This document shows positions 1 to 8,277 of a stretch of DNA of 64,000 nucleotides, piece after piece. Position 1 is the stretch's first letter, and every line of letters begins with the position of its first letter. Below the pieces are notes generated by a model that worked only from the letters and a program-made list of their open reading frames with translations, did no database searches and was not told the origin of the DNA. Origin of the DNA: Anaerolineae bacterium (GTDB taxonomy: Bacteria; Chloroflexota; Anaerolineae; Aggregatilineales; Phototrophicaceae); contig JAJEBY010000010.1 in NCBI GenBank assembly GCA_022822305.1, positions 1 through 64,000 on the forward strand, in the 5' to 3' direction. A program made the position numbers and the translations under genes.

Positions 1-60
1 TCAGCACTCGGCTACATGAGTCCAATGCAATTTGAAGCGCAGGAGAGTAGACAATCTTAG
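1..60 (+). CDS. IS3-family transposase (OrfB), C-terminal tail only
   Basis: Frame 1 is open from the window edge to a TAG at 58-60 and encodes 19 residues with the core GYMSPMQFE. This matches the conserved LGY-x-SP-x-x-FE tail that closes the integrase domain of IS3-family OrfB transposases. Catalytic DDE residues would lie upstream, outside the window. The sequence just after the stop (61-88) should be the IS right end, because at 89 the DNA switches abruptly into a dispersed palindromic repeat found complete elsewhere in the window. The call rests on a short motif, so the family is likely but not certain. Confidence 0.6.
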   Translation, partial: SALGYMSPMQFEAQESRQS

Positions 61-88
61 AGTCCACTATAACGGGTCAAGATCAATG

Positions 89-142
89 CTTCCCCCGTGA
101 GGCGGGGGACCGAGGGGGCACTGGCCGGGGATGGGGTAGAAT
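89..142 (+). repeat. Palindromic repeat type L, copy 1 (truncated)
   Basis: From 89 the sequence is nearly identical to the second half of the repeat copy at 32049-32170: a C-run/G-run hairpin, then GGCCGGGGATGGGGTAGAA. The first half, present in the copies at 4238, 32049 and 62765, is missing here and replaced by the transposase tail, so this copy was probably split by the IS insertion. Confidence 0.7.
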
Positions 143-173
143 TCCGGCGCTCAGGTCCAGATACCAGTCCAGT

Positions 174-247
174 CTTGTAGGGGTGTATCGCTGAGACGCC
201 CGTCAGATACGTTTCGTGATTCGGGCGACTCACAAAATCGCCCCTAC
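174..247. repeat. Small hairpin repeats type S (pair, inverted)
   Basis: Two facing copies of the short element TGTAGGGGCG..(T/A)CTC..GAG..CGCCC: one begins TTGTAGGGGTG at 174, the other ends CGCCCCTAC at 247. The same unit recurs at about 13204, 21090, 25567, 37311-37472 and 56216-56330. The pair lies in the 227-bp gap between the transposase tail and the next gene. Confidence 0.65.
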
Positions 248-287
248 GATTTTCGCTGTGTCTGTTGCGCTCGCGGTGGTGAAAAAC

Positions 288-1091
288 CTATCCAGTCCAA
301 TCGCTGAAATCGTAGCGATAATCGACCGACGGCGTGCGCAGCTGCGCGTTCATGCCACCATCGACGAATAGCATCATGCCGGTGACGTAGGCGGCGTCAT
401 CCGAAGCCAGGAAATCCATCGCGCCGGCGATATCAGACGGCTCGCCTTGCCGACCCAGCGGGATGACAGCGGAAGGCGGGATGGGCGTATCGCCGACTGT
501 TGTGCCGCGATCAACGCGGATGCTGCCCGGTATGAGGGCGTTGACGCGAATATTCAGCGGCGCGAGATCCAGCGCCATAGCGCGGGTCGCGGCTTCGATG
601 CCGCCATTGGTGGTATCGTATCCGAACATGTGGCGATGCGCGCGCGATGCGCCGCCGCTGCTGACATTGATGATGACGCCCCCAGCGCCGCGTTTCGCCA
701 TCAGGCGCGCGGCCGTCTGTGAACAATAGAACATGCCGGATAGATTCACGGCCAGCGTGCGTTCCCAGGTTTCATCGTCGTATTCGAGAAAGTTGGCGAC
801 GACGCCGGGTTTATGCACGAAGGCGGCGCAGTTAACCAGAATGTCGACGGGACCAAAACTGTCTTCCACAGCGCTGAAGAGCGCTTCGACCGCGCTGCGC
901 GTCGTGATATCGGTAGGCGCGTAGATCGCCGCTTCGCCCAGTTCTGCGGCGAGCGCCCGACCGCTATCATCGTCAATATCGGCGATGGCGACGCTCGCCC
1001 CTTCGGCCGCCAGCCGCCGGACGCAGCCAGCGCCGATGCCATTGGCGCCACCGGTGACTATCGCCGTTTTGCCTTGAAGTCGCATAGTCAT
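288..1091 (-). CDS. SDR-family oxidoreductase lacking the catalytic lysine
   Basis: A 267-residue short-chain dehydrogenase/reductase with the N-terminal dinucleotide motif TGGANGIG and the usual C-terminal DGG segment. Ser145 and Tyr158 of the active site are in place with normal spacing. The lysine four residues after the tyrosine is Asn162 (YDTTNGG, codon AAT). In classical SDRs this lysine lowers the tyrosine pKa and binds the nicotinamide ribose, so activity may be lost or changed. The start at 1091 (ATG, MTMRLQGK) is chosen because the upstream Gly-Arg extension comes from a palindromic repeat. It is the last gene of the minus-strand group with the sarcosine-oxidase-like and hydantoinase genes. 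Substrate unknown. Confidence 0.85.
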   Translation of the reverse strand: MTMRLQGKTAIVTGGANGIGAGCVRRLAAEGASVAIADIDDDSGRALAAELGEAAIYAPTDITTRSAVEALFSAVEDSFGPVDILVNCAAFVHKPGVVANFLEYDDETWERTLAVNLSGMFYCSQTAARLMAKRGAGGVIINVSSGGASRAHRHMFGYDTTNGGIEAATRAMALDLAPLNIRVNALIPGSIRVDRGTTVGDTPIPPSAVIPLGRQGEPSDIAGAMDFLASDDAAYVTGMMLFVDGGMNAQLRTPSVDYRYDFSDWTG

Positions 1092-1138
1092 TCTACCCCT
1101 CCCCCGACCCCTCCCCAAAGCATTGGAGAGGGGAGCTT
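1092..1138 (-). repeat. G-rich palindromic repeat type M (short form)
   Basis: C-rich and G-rich runs around CCCCTCCCC-AAAGCATTGG-AGAGGGG form a hairpin between two genes of the same strand. It resembles the elements at 62526-62572 and in the second halves of 12999-13169 and 59265-59434. Confidence 0.5.
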
Positions 1139-1177
1139 CTCAACAAGAATCTGGGATTCCTTTCGCGGTTCAAGTCT

Positions 1178-2353
1178 TCACGTGGCCGCAAGCCGCGCCA
1201 GGCTGAATGCCGAAATATCGAATTCGCTCCCGCCATCCAAAGCCAGCTGAACCAGCGTCTCGCCAACGGCCGCCGAATGTTTGAAACCGTGCCCGGAGCA
1301 GGGCGACGCGATGATGACGCGATCGGAGGCGGGATGGCGGTCGATGACGAAATGGTCGTCGTCGGTGACGGTATACATGCAGACATCGGCCTGAATCAGC
1401 TTGTTGCGCACGCCTTTGAGACGCGGCCGGGTCAGGCGATGATACATATCGGCGCTTTCATCGGCGCTCACCTCGCGCGCAATCGCATCGGGATGCGTCG
1501 AGGTATGATACTGCTCGGTCACAAACTTGATGCCGCGTATGCCATCGCGCGGCACGGGAAAGGTCGACCAGAAATCTTCCAGGCGATCGCCGATCCAGAT
1601 GACGAAGGGCAGCGCCTCCGGATAGAAGGCGCTGATGTCTTCGGCTTCGAACCAGTGAATCAGCTGTCGGCAAACGCGGATGCCCGCGCGGGAAGTCTCC
1701 GGCAGCAAATCGATGATCCAGGCGCCCGCCGAGAGTATCACCTTGTCCGCTGTGTAGCTGCTTTTGTCGGTGGTCACGGTCACGCCGCCAGCGCGCGCGT
1801 CGTATCCCGTTACTCGTTCGTTGGTATGGATGGCCGCCCCGGCCTGCCGCGCCAAATCGAGCTGCGTCGCTATGCAGCGCTCGGGTCGCAAGACGCCGGC
1901 GCCGGGTTCGTAATAGCCATGATCTTGCGGCCGGGGCGTCAGCATGGGGAAGCGTTCGCTGATTTGGTCGGCGTTCAGCAATTCATGAGCGATGTCAAAT
2001 TTCCGCGCGATAGCCGATGACAGCTCGACGAAGTCGCCCTGAACATGGAAACCCGCTCCCGCATTTTCCGGAGAGATGATCAAGCCGCCGCTCTCGATGA
2101 AGAGTTCGCGTCCGCTTATCGCTTCAAGTTCGCGCCAGATGTTGTTGCTGCGCCGGATGAAGGGCATGTAGTTTTCGCCCTCGCCGATGGCTTGGCGGGT
2201 GATGCGGGTATCGCCGTGGCTGGAGCCGAGCGTGTGGGGCGGCTCGAAGCGGTCGATGCCGAGCACATTGACACCGCGTGACCGGGCTTGATAGAGCGCC
2301 GCCGCGCCCATCGCGCCCAAGCCAACCACGATCAGATCATAGGGTTTCGCCAT
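1178..2353 (-). CDS. Sarcosine oxidase / N-methyl amino acid oxidase-like flavoenzyme
   Basis: A 391-residue enzyme of the monomeric sarcosine oxidase (MSOX/SolA) family, which uses covalent FAD to demethylate sarcosine or N-methyl amino acids, releasing formaldehyde and H2O2. The FAD fold starts at GLGAMG (residues 11-16) and is followed by the family signature SSHGDTRITR (about 44-53). Cys325 in CMYT matches the flavinylated cysteine of MSOX (Cys315), and Lys358 in HGFK matches its oxygen-activating Lys348; the 33-residue spacing is the same. Length fits the family. The ATG at 2353 follows an AAAGGAG site. It is flanked by hyuB and an SDR, consistent with a role in catabolism of N-methylated compounds. 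The exact substrate cannot be told from sequence. Confidence 0.9.
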   Translation of the reverse strand: MAKPYDLIVVGLGAMGAAALYQARSRGVNVLGIDRFEPPHTLGSSHGDTRITRQAIGEGENYMPFIRRSNNIWRELEAISGRELFIESGGLIISPENAGAGFHVQGDFVELSSAIARKFDIAHELLNADQISERFPMLTPRPQDHGYYEPGAGVLRPERCIATQLDLARQAGAAIHTNERVTGYDARAGGVTVTTDKSSYTADKVILSAGAWIIDLLPETSRAGIRVCRQLIHWFEAEDISAFYPEALPFVIWIGDRLEDFWSTFPVPRDGIRGIKFVTEQYHTSTHPDAIAREVSADESADMYHRLTRPRLKGVRNKLIQADVCMYTVTDDDHFVIDRHPASDRVIIASPCSGHGFKHSAAVGETLVQLALDGGSEFDISAFSLARLAAT

Positions 2354-2419
2354 CGTCTGCGTGGCTCCTTTGGATAAGTCACCTGAGTTTACCGTTCAGC
2401 TCGCCCGCGCCTGGTGAAG

Positions 2420-2448
2420 GCCTGCCGTCTCGCTCGAGCGCGGCAGGC
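2420..2448 (-). terminator. Strong hairpin directly after hyuB
   Basis: GCCTGCCG (2420-2427) pairs perfectly with CGGCAGGC (2441-2448), with an inner self-complementary CGCTCGAGCG. It lies immediately downstream of the hyuB stop codon on the minus strand. There is no clear T-run, so it may be a processing or mRNA-stability hairpin instead of a classical terminator. Confidence 0.45.
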
Positions 2449-2449
2449 G

Positions 2450-4138
2450 CTATCGTCGTCGCCGAGCGGCCGTGGCCTCGTCATCTATTATCATGTTTTC
2501 TGCGTCAATCACAACGCCGTACTCTTCTTCCGCCGCCGCCAGCGTCACATAACCCTGCCGCACATCTTCCAGCACGCGCAGCGGATCCCGCGAGAGCGGA
2601 TCGCCGAAGCCGCCACCGCCCGGCAGTCTTAGCGTCACGCGCTGTCCCGGACGCAAGACGTAGTGACTCTTGGGATGCGGACGCCGGCCATCGGAAAGCA
2701 GCACCTCGCCATTGGCGCCGGCTTTGCCGCCGAAGAGCCCAACGGCCGGATTGCCGGTGCGATCGTACATGCAGGAGTGATTAGCGTTTTGACCGGTGAT
2801 GATTTCCAACGCCATCTCTTGCCCCAGCCCGCCGCGGAATTGACCGGCTCCGCCCGAATCGGGACGCAGGCGGCGGCGATGCATCAGCAAGGGCGCGGCG
2901 GTTTCGATGGCTTCAACCGGAACACCGGTGATCCCGCTGGGGAAGGCCGTCGCCGAAAGGCCATCGCGATCGTGAGCGGCGCCCATGCCACCGGCTGAAA
3001 AGAAGATGTAAGCGAATTCCTTGCCACGTTCGTCCATGCCGTCCATCATCGTATTCCATAAGCCTGCCGATCCATTGGCGATGACGCGGTCGGGAATGAC
3101 TGCCGCCAAAGCCGTCAGCAGCGGTTGACTGACGAAGTGTCCGATCAGATGTCGGGCGCTGACCGGGGCGGGGCGGCGGCAATTCAGTATCGAGCCGTGC
3201 GGCGCGCGCACATCAATCGGGCGAAATGCGCCTTCGTTGTTGGGGATGCCGGGCGCCAGGGCGGCCATTAGCGTGTAGGTGGTGTAGGCATGGGTGTAGT
3301 TGAGCACAACATTGATGCCGCGATCCACTTGCGGCGATGAACCCGCGTAATCCACACGCAGCTCGTCGCCGGCGACGGTGAGCGCGCAAACGATGTCCAG
3401 CGGATCATCGAAGCCATCGATGGTTATCCGACTGCGCCATACGCCATCGGGCAGGGCGCGGATGGCCGCGCGCACGGCGCTCTCGGTGCGATCGAGAATC
3501 AACGCTGAGATCTGCTCTATATCGCGCAGATCGTATTCATCCAGCATCTCGATCAGCTTGCGCGCGCCGACTTGATTGCCGACCTCTTGCGCATAGATAT
3601 CCCCGATCACTTGATCCGGCACGCGCACGTTGGCGCGAATGATCTCGAACAGTTCCTGGTTGGGCTCGCCGGCTTTGAACAGTTTCATCAGCGGGATCGC
3701 CAGCCCTTCTTCATAGAGCGAGCGCGCATCCCCGCCCATGGTCGCGCCGCCGATATCAACCGCGTGGCAGGTGCTGGCGAACCAGGCCACGCCGCGGCCG
3801 CGATGAAACACCGGCGAGACGATGGTTAAATCGAAGAGATGGCCGGATGCTTCCCAGGGGTCGTTGGTGATGAGCGTGTCACCCGGCCGCAGGCTGTCGA
3901 TGGGATGGTTGGGCACGACGAAATTACGCACGCAATTGGCCATGGTGTTGATATGCCCCGGCGTGCCCGTGACCGATTGCGCGATCATATTGCCGGAGCG
4001 GTCGAAGACGCCCGCCGATAGATCCCCGGCTTCGCGCACGACGGTGGTGAAGGAGGAATGGATCAGCGCCGCCGCCTGCTCGTCGACCACGGAGATGAGG
4101 CGGCTCCAGATAACTTCGAGTGTGATGGGATCGATCAT
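2450..4138 (-). CDS. hyuB: Hydantoinase B / oxoprolinase family protein
   Basis: A 562-residue HyuB-family protein (hydantoinase B/oxoprolinase). With HyuA it forms ATP-dependent N-methylhydantoinase, 5-oxoprolinase or acetone-carboxylase-like complexes in the cytoplasm. The N-terminus MIDPITLEVIW is typical of the family, and the segment CHAVDIGG (about residues 124-131) lies in the conserved metal/substrate region. The C-terminus ends in a short Arg-rich tail. The ATG at 4138 is preceded by GGTGGAAT. The partner hyuA lies upstream on the same strand but is separated by 500 bp of repeat-rich DNA, where these genes normally touch or overlap. Substrate inferred only from neighbours. Confidence 0.9.
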   Translation of the reverse strand: MIDPITLEVIWSRLISVVDEQAAALIHSSFTTVVREAGDLSAGVFDRSGNMIAQSVTGTPGHINTMANCVRNFVVPNHPIDSLRPGDTLITNDPWEASGHLFDLTIVSPVFHRGRGVAWFASTCHAVDIGGATMGGDARSLYEEGLAIPLMKLFKAGEPNQELFEIIRANVRVPDQVIGDIYAQEVGNQVGARKLIEMLDEYDLRDIEQISALILDRTESAVRAAIRALPDGVWRSRITIDGFDDPLDIVCALTVAGDELRVDYAGSSPQVDRGINVVLNYTHAYTTYTLMAALAPGIPNNEGAFRPIDVRAPHGSILNCRRPAPVSARHLIGHFVSQPLLTALAAVIPDRVIANGSAGLWNTMMDGMDERGKEFAYIFFSAGGMGAAHDRDGLSATAFPSGITGVPVEAIETAAPLLMHRRRLRPDSGGAGQFRGGLGQEMALEIITGQNANHSCMYDRTGNPAVGLFGGKAGANGEVLLSDGRRPHPKSHYVLRPGQRVTLRLPGGGGFGDPLSRDPLRVLEDVRQGYVTLAAAEEEYGVVIDAENMIIDDEATAARRRR

Positions 4139-4638
4139 TGGTTATTCCACCATCTTAAACAGATTGAACCACCGAGGGCGCCGAGCGCACAGAGAAAGTT
4201 TTGGTATGCGGGAGCGACGCTCCCCTTCCACGAGCCGTTTTTCTACCCCATCCCCGGCCTGCGCCCCCTCGCCTCACGGGGGAAGTTTCCCGAATCATCA
4301 GGGAAGGGTAACTCGACGTTGAAGTTGGGGCGTTCCGCACAAGTTGCACGATTATTTTGGATCTACTTTCTTGTGGTCATGTTGACGATGTTGCTCGATT
4401 CGTGGTAACGTTTTGGTGGCTGTGTGGTGAAATCCAACACTAACCTCTAGACCGCTCTGGACTGACGGGATTAGGGGAAGACGAGGGAAGCCCGTTTGGG
4501 ATTCCCGCGACTCCAAGGGGCTTGCGACGGTTACGGCGAGCCCTTTGGCTTTTATGCCAAATCCCGCTTGCGCAGTAGCGATTGCGAGCGCCCGAGGGGG
4601 CCACTCCGGAAAACGGATTTGAATGCAGGCGCCGCGCA
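4139..4638. other. Repeat-rich spacer splitting hyuA from hyuB
   Basis: No convincing gene. It holds a low-complexity phrase (about 4166-4198, ACCACCGAGGGCGCCGAGCGC and following) whose complement resembles 15118-15145, then the type L palindromic repeat at 4238-4329. The remaining 300 bp (4330-4638) shows no gene or clear signal. Confidence 0.6.
4238..4329 (-). repeat. Palindromic repeat type L, copy 2
   Basis: Read on the minus strand it is CAACTTCAACGTCGAGTTAC, then a TTCCCTGATGATTCGGGAA hairpin, then a CTTCCCCC..GAGGCGAGGGGG hairpin, then GGCCGGGGATGGGGTAGAAAA. It is the same mosaic as 32049-32170, in opposite orientation. Confidence 0.75.
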
Positions 4639-6732
4639 TCAGGCTGTTTCCTCTCGCGAAAGCAGCAGGCAGCCGCCCACGTCCATTTGCGCCGACCAGC
4701 CGGGCAGCACGACCGTGGTGGAGGCGGCTTCTTCGATGATCAGCGGGCCGCGCGCGCGCCAATCCTCAGCGAGTTGATGCCGGCGGTAGACTCGCGTCTC
4801 GCATGCGTCTTGGTCAGCCGAAAAGCGCACGGGGCGGCGGGCGATTGGCGTATCGGTCTTCGCCCGGGCGACGTCCTGCGGAAGCGTCTCAATCTCCGGC
4901 GCCGGTCCCGCGATCAGCACGCGCCAATTGACCGTTTCGATCGCTACGCCGTCGGCCAACTGACCGTAAAAGCGTCGATACTCGTCTTCGAATTCGCGCC
5001 GCATCTTGTCAATGTGCTTTTGCTCAACCTGCGTCATCGGGAAGGGCACACGCACCTCATAACCTTGTCCGACGTAACGCATATCGATCGAGAGCTGCAC
5101 GGAGATGTCGTCGGCGGGCACACCGGCCGATTGAACGATGACGCGGCCTTCCGCTTCCAGCTCACGCAAGATGCGATTGAGCGCCGACAGATCCAGGTCA
5201 TTAAGCGTGGTGACGTAGCTGCGGGTGAAATCGAAGGCGATGGGCGCGGTGATAAATCCGAACGCTGAGCCGACGCCGGCCTGCGGCGGAATGACTATGC
5301 GACTGATGCCCAAGCCTTCCGCCACGCCGCAGGCATGAACGGGTCCCGCGCCACCGGTGGCGACCATTGTATAGCGCCGGATTTCCAGGCCGCGTTCAGC
5401 AGCGTGAACGCGCGCCGCCGCCGCCATATTCTCGTTGACCAGTTGATGCACGCCCCATGCCAGCCGGTCTATCGTCAGATCCAATGACGCGGCCAATTCG
5501 GCGAAGGCGTGGCGAGACTTGTCCGCATCCAGCGTGATGCTGCCGCCGGCGAAATAATCGGCATTCAAGTATCCGAGCAGCAGATCGGCATCGGTGACCG
5601 TCGGCTCGGTTCCGCCCAGCCCGTAGGCCGCGGGTCCGGGCGCCGACCCCGCGCTCTTGGGGCCGACCGCCGGCAAACCCAGGGGATTGAGATGCGCGAT
5701 GCTGCCGCCGCCGGCGCCAATCTCGATCATTTCGATCATCGGCGTCATCAGGGGCAGGCCGCTGCCGCGCTTGAAGCGATGCACATGCGCCACCTCGGAT
5801 TGAACGCTGATTGCCAATTCGCCATCGCGCGTGAGCACCGCTTTGGCTGTCGTGCCGCCCATATCGAAGGCCAGCACGTCGCTGCGACCCAACTGCCGCC
5901 CCCAATAGACGCCGGCCAACGCGCCGCCGGCCGGTCCACTCTCGACCAGACGCACGGGAAAGTCTCGCGCCGCGTCCACGGTGGTGGTGCCGCCGCTGCT
6001 TAGCATGATGTTCAGCGGCGCGTCGATGCCATCCGCGCTCAGTCCGTCGGCGAGCCGCCGCAAGTAACGATCGGCGACCGGCTGCACATAGGCATTGGCG
6101 ATCGTGGTTGAAGTCCGCGGAAATTCACGCATGCCGGGCGCCACTTGATGGGATAGCGAAATCGCCGCATCGGGCAGGCGTTCCCTCACGACCTCAAACG
6201 CTGCCAATTCGTGCGCCGAATTGGTGTAGGCGTGCAAGAAACAGATGGCAACCGCTTCAATCTCCTCGTGAGCCAGCCGGTCGCAAAGATCTCGCAGATG
6301 GTCGATATCGAGCGCATGCCAGACGCGACCGTCCGCCAACATGCGCTCGGGAACGTCAAAGCGCAGGCGCCGCTCCACCAGCGGCGTCGGTTTCACCAGC
6401 GCCAGGTCGTACATATCGTAACGGCCCTCGTTGCCGATTTCGACCGCATCGCGAAATCCGGCCGTGGTCAGCAAAGCCGCCTTCGCGCCCGTTCGTTCGA
6501 TCAGCGTGTTGGTGATGAGCGTGGTGCCATGCACGACATAACGGATGTCCGCCGGTGAGAGCGCAGCGTCAGCCAGCAGCGCGCGAACGCCCTGCAATAC
6601 GCCGGCGGATGGATCGGGATAGGTGGTCAGCAGTTTCTTGACATGGGCGCGCTGACCGGGTAGATCGAGCGCGAAGAGGTCGGTGAAGGTGCCGCCGATA
6701 TCCACCGCGAGCAGGGTGCTTGCCGATGTCAT
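4639..6732 (-). CDS. hyuA: Hydantoinase A / oxoprolinase family protein
   Basis: A 697-residue HyuA-family subunit, the ATP-binding partner of HyuB. The Hydant_A_N domain opens with VDIGGTFTDLF (about residues 11-21), a phosphate-binding loop. The hydantoinase core follows, with ESGPAGG and FDMGGTTAKA (about 260-300) typical of the actin-like ATPase fold. The C-terminal domain fills the last 200 residues. The ATG at 6732 is preferred over a TTG at 6756 because AAGAGGA lies about 10 bases upstream. It leads the minus-strand set hyuA-hyuB-flavoenzyme-SDR. Known members hydrolyse N-methylhydantoin or 5-oxoproline with ATP; the nearby sarcosine-oxidase-like gene favours an N-methyl substrate, but this is inference. 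Confidence 0.9.
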   Translation of the reverse strand: MTSASTLLAVDIGGTFTDLFALDLPGQRAHVKKLLTTYPDPSAGVLQGVRALLADAALSPADIRYVVHGTTLITNTLIERTGAKAALLTTAGFRDAVEIGNEGRYDMYDLALVKPTPLVERRLRFDVPERMLADGRVWHALDIDHLRDLCDRLAHEEIEAVAICFLHAYTNSAHELAAFEVVRERLPDAAISLSHQVAPGMREFPRTSTTIANAYVQPVADRYLRRLADGLSADGIDAPLNIMLSSGGTTTVDAARDFPVRLVESGPAGGALAGVYWGRQLGRSDVLAFDMGGTTAKAVLTRDGELAISVQSEVAHVHRFKRGSGLPLMTPMIEMIEIGAGGGSIAHLNPLGLPAVGPKSAGSAPGPAAYGLGGTEPTVTDADLLLGYLNADYFAGGSITLDADKSRHAFAELAASLDLTIDRLAWGVHQLVNENMAAAARVHAAERGLEIRRYTMVATGGAGPVHACGVAEGLGISRIVIPPQAGVGSAFGFITAPIAFDFTRSYVTTLNDLDLSALNRILRELEAEGRVIVQSAGVPADDISVQLSIDMRYVGQGYEVRVPFPMTQVEQKHIDKMRREFEDEYRRFYGQLADGVAIETVNWRVLIAGPAPEIETLPQDVARAKTDTPIARRPVRFSADQDACETRVYRRHQLAEDWRARGPLIIEEAASTTVVLPGWSAQMDVGGCLLLSREETA

Positions 6733-6924
6733 GGGCAGTGGATCCTCTTTTTCCAAAATTGCGCTTCATCTTAAAAGTTGCGGTCAAGGCTGTCAAGCAA
6801 CGGAAGGACGTGCAGCAGCCAATCACTGTACGCAAGCCGAGCCGAAAGCCGATGAGGGACGTATAGCCGCCGCCAATGTCGTTCTGATTCGAATGTCGTG
6901 GCAGCGACGGCTGCACTGTGGAGT

Positions 6925-8118
6925 CTATCTGCGTCGTCTCCGCGACCGGCGAGGTTCGCTCCTTCGCGGCAAACTGGGCGGCGGCGCTTTGAATTCCGAC
7001 ACGTAGGCATGATCGGATACCACCGGTATGCGCTGACGGATCAACTTCTCGATATCCTTGAGCAACCCTCGCTCATCAACATCACAGAAAGAATAAGCGA
7101 TGCCGCGGGCGCCCGCGCGCGCGGTACGTCCAATACGATGCACATAACTTTCCGGGATATCAGGCAAGTCAAAATTGATGACGTGTGTCACCGCATCGAT
7201 ATCCAATCCGCGCGCCGCAATATCGGTCGCTACCAAGATGGCAGCTCGGCCCGATTTGAAGTTGGCCAGGGCACGCATTCGCGCGCCTTGCGATTTGTCG
7301 CCATGAATGGCTTCCGCCGGGAAACGGGCGCGGCTTAGTTGTTTGGAAAGGTTATTGGCGCGATGTTTGGTACGGGTGAAAATAAGCACCCGTTCCGCAG
7401 TGGAATCCGCCAGGACTTGCTTGAGCAGTTTCCGTTTATCGGTCCGTTCCACAAAAAATACTGACTGCGCGACTTTGTCAACGGTGGTCGATTGTGGATC
7501 TACCTCGACCTTGACCGGCTTAATCAGGATGCTTCTGCTCAGGTCTTGTATCGCCTGGGGCATGGTGGCGGAAAAGAGCAGCGTCTGGCGCTTGTCAGGC
7601 AGCGTGCTGATGATCCGCTTGACATCGTGGATAAATCCCATATCCAGCATACGATCGGCTTCGTCCAGGACGAGAAACTCGATACGCTTTAAGCGAACAA
7701 TGCGCTGATTCATGAGATCGAGCAGACGCCCCGGCGTCGCCACCAGTATATCGACGCCGCGTCGAATCGCGTCTACCTGCGGCTGTTGGCCGACGCCGCC
7801 AAAAATGACGGCATGCCGGAGCCGGCTGCGCTGACTGAATTTGTCGAATTCTTCGTCAATTTGCGCCGCCAGCTCTCGCGTGGGCGCCAGCACAAGCACG
7901 CGGATAGACCGCTTGTCGGGATTGGACTCCAGCATTTGGATAATGGGCAGGACGAACGCTGCGGTTTTGCCTGTGCCAGTTTGGGCGCAGCCAACAATAT
8001 CCCGCCCGTCCAGGATATGCGGAATAGTTCGGGATTGAATCGGGGTCGGCGCCGTATAATCGGCGCGCTCTACCATCCCAAGCAGGGAGGCATTCAAGTT
8101 CAAGCTTTGAAATGTCAT
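6925..8118 (-). CDS. DEAD-box RNA helicase (RhlE/DeaD type)
   Basis: A 397-residue ATP-dependent RNA helicase with two RecA domains. Motifs in order: Q-motif region TPIQ, Walker A AQTGTGKT, PTREL, DEAD, SAT, then in the second domain HGDKSQ, ATDIAARGLDI and HRIGRTARAG. The C-terminus is a short basic tail (RRSEPRRSRRRRR), common in RhlE-like helicases that bind RNA non-specifically. The ATG at 8118 (MTFQSLNL) matches where the family usually begins; an in-frame ATG at 8169 would add 17 residues. It is divergent from the M20 dipeptidase gene. Likely role: unwinding structured RNA in ribosome assembly or RNA decay. Confidence 0.92.
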   Translation of the reverse strand: MTFQSLNLNASLLGMVERADYTAPTPIQSRTIPHILDGRDIVGCAQTGTGKTAAFVLPIIQMLESNPDKRSIRVLVLAPTRELAAQIDEEFDKFSQRSRLRHAVIFGGVGQQPQVDAIRRGVDILVATPGRLLDLMNQRIVRLKRIEFLVLDEADRMLDMGFIHDVKRIISTLPDKRQTLLFSATMPQAIQDLSRSILIKPVKVEVDPQSTTVDKVAQSVFFVERTDKRKLLKQVLADSTAERVLIFTRTKHRANNLSKQLSRARFPAEAIHGDKSQGARMRALANFKSGRAAILVATDIAARGLDIDAVTHVINFDLPDIPESYVHRIGRTARAGARGIAYSFCDVDERGLLKDIEKLIRQRIPVVSDHAYVSEFKAPPPSLPRRSEPRRSRRRRR

Positions 8119-8277
8119 CAGGTTCTGGGTTTTCACAATCGGATGAGGGGAACGAACCACCATTGTCATGCAAGATGGGAATTAATGCCAGATCGGGTTT
8201 CTATGGCATACGAAAGGGCGCTCGCATGGTGTATTATGCTTGCGATTCCTGAAATTGACGTGAAGCCGGAGCGTGAC

